This document shows, one piece after another, positions 56,875 through 64,000 of a DNA stretch of 64,000 nt (within the stretch, counting starts at the first letter, position 1; each line of letters opens with the position of its first letter). Source of the DNA: Flammeovirga yaeyamensis (GTDB lineage Bacteria > Bacteroidota > Bacteroidia > Cytophagales > Flammeovirgaceae); the NCBI RefSeq assembly GCF_018736045.1, contig NZ_CP076133.1:1984001-2048000 (forward strand), read 5' to 3'. A model generated the notes under the pieces. It saw only the letters and a program-made list of their open reading frames with translations. It had not been told where the DNA came from and did no database searches. A program made the position numbers and the translations under genes.

Positions 56875-57325
56875 TCTAAAAGTCAATAAGAAAAACTACA
56901 CGGTAGATGTCGAAGCAGGCACACCTTTATTATGGGTGCTCCGCGACGAACTTCAATTAATGGGTACAAAATATGGCTGTGGCGTCGGACAATGCGGTGC
57001 GTGTACTGTTCATTTGGACGGAGAAGCACAAAAAAGTTGTCAGACTATGGTCGAATTGGCCGAAGGTGTAGAAATAACTACCATAGAAGGACTCTCAGAA
57101 AAAGGCGATCATCCGGTGCAAGAAGCATGGAAGGAAATCGATGTTCCACAATGTGGGTATTGCCAAGGTGGACAAATAATGAAAGCTTCAGCATTTTTAG
57201 CTAAAAATCCATCACCCAATAAAGACGAAATCCGAATGGCCATGCAAACAAATATTTGCAGATGTGCCTCTTATAATCGTATTGAAAAAGCCGTGGCAGT
57301 GGCTGCAGAAAAACTAACAAAATAG
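56864..57325 (+). CDS. [2Fe-2S] small subunit of a molybdenum hydroxylase (isoquinoline 1-oxidoreductase/aldehyde oxidase type)
   Basis: This is a 153-residue protein with both iron-sulfur sites: the plant-type ferredoxin cluster in CGVGQCGAC plus a later Cys (C39, C44, C47, C59), and the second cluster in CGYC and ICRC (C97, C100, C132, C134). The length matches the small subunits of two-subunit enzymes (IorA type). It passes electrons from the molybdenum subunit encoded 2 bp downstream. No signal peptide; it is probably co-exported with the Tat-tagged large subunit. Confidence 0.95.
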   Translation: MEFSLKVNKKNYTVDVEAGTPLLWVLRDELQLMGTKYGCGVGQCGACTVHLDGEAQKSCQTMVELAEGVEITTIEGLSEKGDHPVQEAWKEIDVPQCGYCQGGQIMKASAFLAKNPSPNKDEIRMAMQTNICRCASYNRIEKAVAVAAEKLTK

Positions 57326-57327
57326 AC

Positions 57328-59421
57328 ATGGGAAACTCAATTAACAGAAGAAATTTTTTACGTCTATCGTTGTTAGGAAGCGGTGGACTTTTGGTAGGCT
57401 TACAGTTTGCAGGTTGTGAGAGCAAAGGCTCAGAAATGCCTGTAAATGTAGATGAGTTGGACTTTACGGCGTTTAATGCCTATATCGAAATGGCCAAGAC
57501 GGGGCATGTCATTATCTATTCTCCCAACCCAGAAATTGGTCAAGGTATTAAGACCGCTATGCCAATGATTGTAGCTGAGGAATTGGATGTGCCTTGGGAA
57601 ATGGTTACCGTAAAACAGGCACCTTTGAGTAACGATTTCAATCGTCAAGTGGCTGGTGGATCTCAATCCATCCGTCAAAATTTCCCAACATTAAGAAATG
57701 CCGGTGCAACTGTCAAATTGATGTTGATGACCGCTGCTGCTCAGCAATGGAAAGTGGATGTTTCAGAATGTATAGCAGAAGATGCGATCATCAAAAATTC
57801 CAAAGGCGATCAATTAAAATATGCTGATGTATTAGAAGCGGCATCAAAATTAGAGATTCCTGAGGAGGCTCCATTAAAGAAATCAAAGGATTTCAAATTG
57901 ATCGGTCAGCCTATCTTAAATGTAGATATCGATGACATCATTACCGGCAAGCCTATTTTCGGTATTGACTATAAAGAAGAAGGGATGAAATACGCCAGTG
58001 TCATCATCCCTCCTTTCGGTGCAGAATTGGATAGCTTTGATGCTGCCGAAGCACTTAAAATGAATGGTATTGAACAGGTCATATCATTTGATAATAAAGT
58101 AGGTATTATTGGTAAGAACACATGGAGTGTTTTTAAAGCCAAAGATGCTGTTAAAGTAAAATGGAAGAACATTAAATCGGATCAAGATACCAAAATCATT
58201 GATCAGAAAATGGATAAGGCATTATTGGGTAAAGGAGAGAAAATAGTTTCGACAGGTCAGTATAGCAAGGCGATTAAATCAGCCTATAAAGTGATCTCTA
58301 AAACTTTCTCATCACCTTATCTACCACATGCTACTTTAGAGCCTTTATGTTTCTTTGCTGATGTGAAAGAAAACAGTGCTCGACTTATTGGCCCTACACA
58401 GGTTCCTAGAAATAGTGCTAAAACTGTGGCGGAAGATTTGGGTATTCCAGAAGAGAATATCACTGTGGAAATGACACGTATGGGTGGCGGTTTTGGTCGT
58501 CGTTTGAGTACAGATTTCACATTAGAATCCGCTCAAATTTCTGCAAAGATTAAAGCTCCCGTAAAATTAGTGCACAAGAGAGAGGACGATATGGATTCGG
58601 GAATGTTTAGACCTAAAGTAAAATATAAACTTACTGCTGGGATGAAGAATAACAAGTTACATTCTCTTGAGATTAAAGAAGCCATTACTCAAAAAAGTGG
58701 ACTAAGACCATGGAATGCTAACTTTTTCCCTGGCGGAACGGTCGATCATTATCATACTACTTCGGAGCATATTGAAACCGACATCAGTACACTTTGGTGG
58801 AGAGCACCCATCACCAATTTCCTTGGTTTCTCTACGGGTAGCTTTTTAGATGATGTTGCCGAGAGTTTAAACAAAGACTGTATTGAGTTCCATCAGGAAA
58901 TATTGGATGCTGCCACAGGTAAAAAATTACCTTATGCACCAAAACGCATGAAAGCAGTCATTGATTTGGTCAAAGAAAAATCCAATTGGGGTAAAACAGA
59001 TGCTATTCAAGGTTTTGCTTGTTACTTCAGCCACAACACTTATGTAGCCGAGGTCTGTGAAATAGAAATGAAAGATGGAAAAGCCATTCCAACAAAAGTA
59101 GTTGCAGCCGTAGATTGTGGTATTGTCATCAATATATCTGGTGCTAAAGCACAAGTAGAAGGTAGTATTTTAGATGCGTTGGGACATTCAAGAAACTCAG
59201 AGATTTCCATTGTAAAAGGTAAAGTGCAAGAACAGAACTTTGATCAATATGCTTTAGGTAGAATGATGCAGACGCCAATTGTGGAAACTCATTTTGTAGA
59301 TACAAATGAAGCTCCAACAGGTTTAGGTGAACCTGCCTACCCTCCTGCGGCAGCCGCGTTTGCCAATGCGGTTAAAAAAGCGACAGGAAAACGATGGACA
59401 GCCCATCCGTTTTTAGGTTAA
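57328..59421 (+). CDS. Molybdopterin large subunit, isoquinoline 1-oxidoreductase beta/aldehyde dehydrogenase type, Tat-exported
   Basis: This is a 697-residue protein with a twin-arginine signal (NRRNFLRLSLLGSGGLLVG). It carries molybdopterin-binding motifs of the family (EIGQGIKTAMPMIVAEELD, MGGGFGRRLSTDF, WWRAPITNFLGFS) and the C-terminal GLGEPAYPPAAAAFANA, whose Glu is the expected catalytic base. Together with the small subunit it forms a periplasmic hydroxylase that oxidises an aldehyde or N-heterocycle and passes electrons to a carrier. Its neighbours in this window handle a sugar that carries a free aldehyde (anhydrogalactose), which makes an aldose or aldehyde a possible substrate; this is inference only. 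Confidence 0.92.
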   Translation: MGNSINRRNFLRLSLLGSGGLLVGLQFAGCESKGSEMPVNVDELDFTAFNAYIEMAKTGHVIIYSPNPEIGQGIKTAMPMIVAEELDVPWEMVTVKQAPLSNDFNRQVAGGSQSIRQNFPTLRNAGATVKLMLMTAAAQQWKVDVSECIAEDAIIKNSKGDQLKYADVLEAASKLEIPEEAPLKKSKDFKLIGQPILNVDIDDIITGKPIFGIDYKEEGMKYASVIIPPFGAELDSFDAAEALKMNGIEQVISFDNKVGIIGKNTWSVFKAKDAVKVKWKNIKSDQDTKIIDQKMDKALLGKGEKIVSTGQYSKAIKSAYKVISKTFSSPYLPHATLEPLCFFADVKENSARLIGPTQVPRNSAKTVAEDLGIPEENITVEMTRMGGGFGRRLSTDFTLESAQISAKIKAPVKLVHKREDDMDSGMFRPKVKYKLTAGMKNNKLHSLEIKEAITQKSGLRPWNANFFPGGTVDHYHTTSEHIETDISTLWWRAPITNFLGFSTGSFLDDVAESLNKDCIEFHQEILDAATGKKLPYAPKRMKAVIDLVKEKSNWGKTDAIQGFACYFSHNTYVAEVCEIEMKDGKAIPTKVVAAVDCGIVINISGAKAQVEGSILDALGHSRNSEISIVKGKVQEQNFDQYALGRMMQTPIVETHFVDTNEAPTGLGEPAYPPAAAAFANAVKKATGKRWTAHPFLG

Positions 59422-59732
59422 TATCTTAAGTTAAGTCATGTATTTTGTATGGGTGTTGTTATGCAACATCCATACAAACTTTATTCAAAATACTATTTCT
59501 TTCCATCTGATTCTTACACTACAATGTTATACAACTCCTAATGTCAATTTATATTTTAAAATTGTATTATTTCATTATCAAAGAATATTAAAATTCTAAG
59601 TTTATGTATAACATAAATTATGATATTATGAAATTATCTCTTCAATTATGGGTTAAAGTTATTTTGCTCTTTAATTTTGCATCTGTATTTTTTTAAACTA
59701 TTATTTTTTCTAACTATTAAGATAACTAAACG
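59422..59732. other. Intergenic region with one strong hairpin
   Basis: The 311-bp gap holds a 14-bp stem at 59445-59477 (arms TTGTATGGGTGTTG and CAACATCCATACAA, one G-T pair, loop TTATG), 24 bp after the large-subunit stop. It resembles the GTTGCA-core hairpins at 6768 and 12309. The rest is AT-rich promoter-like sequence with no ORF. Confidence 0.6.
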
Positions 59733-60941
59733 ATGAATAAGTATTTACTTATACTCTCTGCCTTATTGGTTTCTATCACGTCATTTGGTCAAAAAATCAA
59801 AAACGAAAAAGTTGAATTTCGCTATGTTCAATACCCTTCTGCTCCTTTTCCTAAAGCAGAAAGATTGTACAAAATTGAGACTGAAACTACTTCTGCTGAA
59901 CGTGCAGAAGAAATGAAGAAGAATTATGAGGAAGCAAAAGCAAAAATAGACGCTAGATATGAAGCTGACTTAGCTGATTTAAGAAGACGTCAGGCACAAT
60001 ATGACTCTGCTTCTGCAGGTGCTAAAATTGCGACAGCTTTACTTCTTGGAGACACTCGTCCTACTGAAGCTGAGGTAAAAAAAGGATCATATCCTAAAAA
60101 GCCTATGTATCCTAAAGAAATTGACGGTAGCACACAAGTAAACAATAACATTAAGATCGAAGGTTTAACAAAATCTGATGATGCAAATGTTACGATCAAA
60201 TTTTCTTTCAATGGTATGGATTACACAGATTATAAAATCGTAGGTGATTCATTAAAGAAAGTTCAATATACAATGAAAAACCCTGTAAAAATGACTGTTA
60301 CTGCAGCTTCAGGTGAAGTTTTGTATGATGCATATGTGCCAGGTTCAAACGATTTCACTACTATTACATGGGGTGAAAGCACAAGTTACTCTAAGTTATC
60401 AAAAGCTTGGGGCCCTGAAAGAGAAAAGAACTATCGTAGCAACGAGAAGTCTTTACTTTCTAAAAACATGAAAGCGGCAAACAGTATCTTAAACAGCAAA
60501 TTCGGTTATGTTGTTAAGGAAATGGATTTAAAAGTATTCATGGGTGCTTCTAAAAAAGACATCTACCCAGAACATGCAGAAGCATTTAGCCAAGTGTCTA
60601 TGGGTTACAACATGATGGAAAATGAAGATGATTATGCTGATGCTAAAGAATACTTCGATAGTGCTATTGCAGCTTGGGAAGAAACTTTAAAAGAGAAAGA
60701 TCCTAAAAACAAGAAAGCAAAAGTAAACGCAAAAGTAACAGGTGGTATGCACTTTAACTTAGCTTCAGCTTACTTGTTTACTAAAGATTTCAAGAAGGTA
60801 AAAATGCATACTACTCAACTTAAAATCTTAGGTGAGGGTAAATTCGAAAGACAATTAAAGCAAATCGATGATTTCATCGATAGCTATAAATCAAGATATG
60901 AAGCTTATCAAAAAGCTGTCGCTATGAACGACGAGCAATAA
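59733..60941 (+). CDS. Secreted protein of unknown function with a coiled-coil start and TPR-like end
   Basis: This is a 402-residue protein with a clear signal peptide (LLVSITSFGQ). An early Glu/Lys/Ala-rich helix (AERAEEMKKNYEEAKAKIDARYEADLADLRRRQ, given here only by its flanks, about residues 53-87) suggests a coiled coil. A middle beta region (about 130-215) contains two KITVxA-like strands, and the C-terminal 170 residues look like TPR helices (DDYADAKEYFDSAIAAWEE, MHFNLASAYLFTKDF). I do not recognise a family. It is monocistronic, with its own terminator, and codon and base composition look more regular than in the PUL genes, so it may be a housekeeping envelope protein. Confidence 0.7.
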   Translation: MNKYLLILSALLVSITSFGQKIKNEKVEFRYVQYPSAPFPKAERLYKIETETTSAERAEEMKKNYEEAKAKIDARYEADLADLRRRQAQYDSASAGAKIATALLLGDTRPTEAEVKKGSYPKKPMYPKEIDGSTQVNNNIKIEGLTKSDDANVTIKFSFNGMDYTDYKIVGDSLKKVQYTMKNPVKMTVTAASGEVLYDAYVPGSNDFTTITWGESTSYSKLSKAWGPEREKNYRSNEKSLLSKNMKAANSILNSKFGYVVKEMDLKVFMGASKKDIYPEHAEAFSQVSMGYNMMENEDDYADAKEYFDSAIAAWEETLKEKDPKNKKAKVNAKVTGGMHFNLASAYLFTKDFKKVKMHTTQLKILGEGKFERQLKQIDDFIDSYKSRYEAYQKAVAMNDEQ

Positions 60942-60964
60942 GCTAACTTCTAACTATCTCTTAG

Positions 60965-60998
60965 AAAGGGTTGTTTCATTTTTTTGAAACAACCCTTT
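60965..60998. terminator. Rho-independent terminator
   Basis: Stem AAAGGGTTGTTTCA / TGAAACAACCCTTT with a T-rich loop, 23 bp after the stop of the 59733 gene and 36 bp before the end of the convergent sulfatase gene. It can serve both. Confidence 0.85.
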
Positions 60999-61033
60999 TG
61001 TTATAAATAAATTTCACTTTTACTTCGTGAGCC

Positions 61034-62581
61034 CTATTCTATATTATCATTTCTATTTATTTGATAATTCTCCCAAAAATCATATCGTTCCCCAGTATTC
61101 TTTTTGGTATCTCCCAATGATTTTGATTTCTCTATCATTTCTATCCTCATTTTCTCTACAATAGGTTGGTAAGTATCCAAAGCAGCAAGATTATTTACTT
61201 CCCAAGGATCTTCTGAAAGCTTAAATAATTGAGTGACTCTAGAGCCCGCTCTGAACTCACCTTTATTGTTCGAATAATCTGGCGCCGAAACGTATTCTAT
61301 CAATTTATAATCACCTACTCTATAGGCTCTCTGATGTTGACGATATGCATGATAGGTATAATCACGTATCTGTTTTGCTTCTCCATTAATGACCTTTGCT
61401 AAACTTATGCCGGTGGCACTTTTAGGAGCATCAATCCCTGCTAAATCGCAAATTGTTGGAAAAATATCATGGATGTAACACAAAGCATCTAACCTTTTTG
61501 GTGCATCAATTTTACCACCAGAAATAATGAATGGCACATGGATTCCGTCTTCATCATAAATATTTTGTTTCCCCATTAGCCCATGGTTCCCTACAGCCAA
61601 ACCACTATCACCAGCAAGAACAATAATTGTATTTTCATACCTTCCAGTTTCCTTTAATACTTCGATTACACGACCAATTTGATGATCCAAATGAGTAATA
61701 ATCGAATAATAATCAGACAAATGTTCCTTTGCTATTGTCTCTGTTCTTGGCCATGGAGCAAGTGCTTCATCCCTCACATTCATATGTCCATTATCAAAAG
61801 GATGCATACTTAAATAAGACGGCGGCAGTTCAATTTTATCAATTGGATATTGCTTCTTATACTTCTTTGATGACTGTCTTGGATCATGAGGAGCATGATA
61901 CGCCAAGTACATAAAAAAGGGTTTTTCATTATGATAATTTTCAATGAAACTAATGGCTTGATCGGAAAATATTTCAGAAGTATGCGGTCCATCCTCATCG
62001 TTGGATATTGGCCCCTTCACCTCTTTTGGATTGTAAGCAGTTCTTATTTGATGATCATTTTTATCGTATCGTATCATAAAGCTGTCCTCTGCTTTGTAGT
62101 CGCTTTTTTTGTTCCACTCCCAAAGGGGCATTCGGTAATGATCGACCAAATAGGCTCCTAACCCCATCACTAATCCACCAGAATTAAAAGATCTATTGAG
62201 TGATTTTTTATCCTGATGCCATTTTCCCACCATATGCGTATGATAGCCTGCCGCCTGAAAAGACTCCCCAATAGTCGTGTGCTTTTTAGGTAAAGTATAT
62301 CCTTTTCCTTCCAACTGAAACAGTGATCTCCCAGATAACAACATAGCCCTACTTGGCATACAAGTGGCTCCAGTAAAAGCACCCATTAAATATGCTTTGG
62401 TAAAAACCACTCCTTCGTCTGCTAATGCATCGATGTTTGGCGTCTTTACTTGCATACCACCCAAAGCATGTATTCCAGTATAACGATGATCGTCTGTATA
62501 GATCAATACTACATTGGGTTTTTGTGCCTTTAGGGATAGTGATATCAAAAAATAGAGAACAAAAAGAATGTATTTTTTCAT
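61034..62581 (-). CDS. S1-family sulfatase, periplasmic
   Basis: This is a 515-residue sulfatase with signal peptide (LISLSLKAQ), metal strand NVVLIYTDDHRYTG, formylglycine motif C74-M-P-S-R in GATCMPSRAMLLSGR, MVGKWHQD and VLAGDSGLAVGNHGLMGKQN. It differs from the other four sulfatases; the GAFTGATC approach to the motif and the AGDSGLA segment place it in a separate S1 subfamily, which I do not assign. It follows the GH28 gene by 2 bp, so the two are co-transcribed. It probably removes a sulfate from a specific galactan oligosaccharide in the periplasm. Confidence 0.92.
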   Translation of the reverse strand: MKKYILFVLYFLISLSLKAQKPNVVLIYTDDHRYTGIHALGGMQVKTPNIDALADEGVVFTKAYLMGAFTGATCMPSRAMLLSGRSLFQLEGKGYTLPKKHTTIGESFQAAGYHTHMVGKWHQDKKSLNRSFNSGGLVMGLGAYLVDHYRMPLWEWNKKSDYKAEDSFMIRYDKNDHQIRTAYNPKEVKGPISNDEDGPHTSEIFSDQAISFIENYHNEKPFFMYLAYHAPHDPRQSSKKYKKQYPIDKIELPPSYLSMHPFDNGHMNVRDEALAPWPRTETIAKEHLSDYYSIITHLDHQIGRVIEVLKETGRYENTIIVLAGDSGLAVGNHGLMGKQNIYDEDGIHVPFIISGGKIDAPKRLDALCYIHDIFPTICDLAGIDAPKSATGISLAKVINGEAKQIRDYTYHAYRQHQRAYRVGDYKLIEYVSAPDYSNNKGEFRAGSRVTQLFKLSEDPWEVNNLAALDTYQPIVEKMRIEMIEKSKSLGDTKKNTGERYDFWENYQINRNDNIE

Positions 62582-62583
62582 GG

Positions 62584-64000
62584 TTAAATCTGGTTAGCAT
62601 CAATTAGTTTCATTTCTTCACGGCCATCCTCATTTTCTAAATGGAAGGCAATATTCTCCAACTTTATTTTATCGATATGTCGACCGTAAAGTCCATATAC
62701 AGGCGATTTTCCTAATAAAGTATATTCTGGATATTGGGTAATGTTTTCAGGAACAACCGTTTGATTATCGCTGTTAATTCCAGCCCCCGGCAAAGTGATA
62801 TTGATGTTAGATAACTCAATAAAACCAATGCTATGATTTGGCGTTCCTGTAATCATGATGCCTGAAGGTGGCTGTACTCTTGACTCCTCTATCTTTCTTG
62901 CTTTTGCAGTAAGGTTACTAATTTTAATCCCTTTCATACTTCCCACAGGTTGTTGAGGTGCATTTCTATACACCAATCTTCTTTCCCCTAATCGAACAAA
63001 AAGCGGCATATCAACATTGGTCATCTTGATGCTGTCAATCAGGATATTTTCCACATTCGAACCATCAACACTTAAAAGTTTAATACCTCCGCCTTTTGTA
63101 TCGTACACCTCACAATTTTTTATAGTGATATTTTTAAAATCTCCCATCGATTCAGTACCAAACTTAATTGCCCCCCAATCGCTTTTTAATCGACAATTAT
63201 TTACACTAATATTCTCTGTAGGAATAGCACTTGTCGTTTTAAAACACAAAGCATCGTCTTCGGAATCGATATGTGTATTTATAATCTGACCATCTTTGCT
63301 ACTATCAATATCGATCCCATCGTTATTTCTATTTGCATGGTTATAGATGGAAATATTGTCCACCAAAAAAGACTGACACTGATAAAAGTGCAATGTCCAA
63401 GCCGCTGAATTTTTTAATTTCACATCTTGAATGCTTACCCCCTTTGTGCGTACTAATCGAATCAAAAAAGGGCGATAAGAAGGCTTCACATTTTTATCGA
63501 CATATCCTCTCTCCTCAAAATTCTCCTTTGGCATTTGAGGAACATCTAAAGTAATTCCTAAAGCCTTTATATTTTTTTGGATGTTTTCCCATGTAAATTC
63601 TTTCCCTTGTCCATCGATAGTCCCTTTACCTGTAATGCGAATATTTTTTACATCAATTGCTCCAATCAAACATTGCCCTCTGTACTGACCTGTTGCATCA
63701 ATAAAGGGATCAATGCTTTCGAAATGATTTGGATTTGGACTACTTTTCAATTGTGCATCTTCGGCAATATGTAACTCTACATTATCTTTAAGCAAGACTG
63801 TTCCTGATAAGAAAGTGCCACCTTGAAGGATCACTTTTCCTCCACCATTTTTTGAACAAGAATCAATTGCTTTTTGTATAGCCGATGTATTCAAAGTAAT
63901 TCCATCAGGAACACCTCCATAATCCTTTACATCGTAGGATTTTTGGGTAGTACAGCCGAAACTCATCAACCATAAAATGAGTAGAGTAATTTGCGATAGT
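62584..64000 (-). CDS. GH28-family lipoprotein (polygalacturonase-like), start beyond the right edge
   Basis: The frame remains open to the right edge. The codons before the internal ATGs read LSQITLLILWLMSFGC, a lipoprotein signal, so the true start lies outside the window; about 470 codons are present. The body is a right-handed beta-helix with GH28 features: DVKDYGGVPDGITLNT start, NNDGIDIDSS and DSEDDALCFK, corresponding to the catalytic Asp sites. Where classical polygalacturonases have a G-H-G and R-I-K, this protein has DWGAIKFGT and GGGIKL, a pattern I associate with Bacteroidota GH28 enzymes. Its substrate is probably an uncommon sugar linkage. Forms an operon with the downstream sulfatase. 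Confidence 0.88.
   Translation of the reverse strand, partial: LSQITLLILWLMSFGCTTQKSYDVKDYGGVPDGITLNTSAIQKAIDSCSKNGGGKVILQGGTFLSGTVLLKDNVELHIAEDAQLKSSPNPNHFESIDPFIDATGQYRGQCLIGAIDVKNIRITGKGTIDGQGKEFTWENIQKNIKALGITLDVPQMPKENFEERGYVDKNVKPSYRPFLIRLVRTKGVSIQDVKLKNSAAWTLHFYQCQSFLVDNISIYNHANRNNDGIDIDSSKDGQIINTHIDSEDDALCFKTTSAIPTENISVNNCRLKSDWGAIKFGTESMGDFKNITIKNCEVYDTKGGGIKLLSVDGSNVENILIDSIKMTNVDMPLFVRLGERRLVYRNAPQQPVGSMKGIKISNLTAKARKIEESRVQPPSGIMITGTPNHSIGFIELSNINITLPGAGINSDNQTVVPENITQYPEYTLLGKSPVYGLYGRHIDKIKLENIAFHLENEDGREEMKLIDANQI

Overview
The window looks like a chromosomal segment of a marine member of the Bacteroidota, plausibly a Flammeovirga-like Cytophagales bacterium (inference; no rRNA or tRNA gene was seen). 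The sequence is AT-rich, starts lack clear Shine-Dalgarno sites, SusC/SusD pairs and hybrid two-component systems are present, and two secreted enzymes end in type IX secretion (T9SS) C-terminal domains.

Almost the whole window is one large polysaccharide utilisation locus (PUL) for a sulfated red-algal galactan. The best guess is a carrageenan or furcellaran-type polymer containing 3,6-anhydro-D-galactose (D-AHG). The main evidence is a seven-gene minus-strand operon (14380 down to 5091): GH127 glycosidase, RhaT-like sugar transporter, enolase-superfamily cycloisomerase, aldehyde dehydrogenase, DgoK-type KDGal kinase, KDPGal aldolase and a sulfatase. The middle genes match the DauA-D pathway known from Zobellia galactanivorans. 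No GH117, GH50 or GH86 (agar enzymes) was recognised.

Layout. 1-3771: hybrid two-component sensor/regulator, cut by the left edge. 4025-4906: divergent GH16-like lipoprotein. 5091-14380: the dau operon. 15011-18604: plus-strand pair, sulfatase and Tat-exported FAD oxidoreductase. 18744-26474: minus-strand SusC, SusD and two surface lipoproteins. 27053-31198: complete second hybrid two-component regulator. 31229-31960: tandemly duplicated non-coding element rich in REP-like palindromes. 32029-42002: minus-strand enzyme block (GH42-like, GH2, GH16, S1 sulfatase, GH16 with T9SS tail). 42267-47669: 1800-residue multimodular sulfatase. 48114-49443: GH16 with its C-terminal binding module split off by a frameshift. 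49601-52840: LacZ-type GH2. 53346-55160: beta-helix lipoprotein. 55161-55851: patch of repeats. 55852-59421: XdhC and a two-subunit molybdenum hydroxylase. 59733-60941: unknown secreted protein. 61034-64000: S1 sulfatase and GH28, the latter cut by the right edge.

Proposed logic. Surface GH16 enzymes and the large sulfatase cut and desulfate the polymer, and SusC/D with the surface lipoproteins bind and import oligosaccharides. Periplasmic sulfatases, GH2, GH42-like and GH127 enzymes then release galactose and D-AHG. D-AHG enters by the RhaT-like permease and is converted to pyruvate and glyceraldehyde 3-phosphate. The two hybrid two-component systems probably sense oligosaccharides and switch the operons. 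Five S1 sulfatases all keep the C-x-P-S-R formylglycine motif, but no maturase gene is in the window.

Besides the genes, the window carries at least two families of REP-like hairpins, several with a GTAG tetranucleotide beside the stem. They sit in the wide junctions of the dau operon and in the duplicated element. No transposase, CRISPR array, rRNA or tRNA was found.
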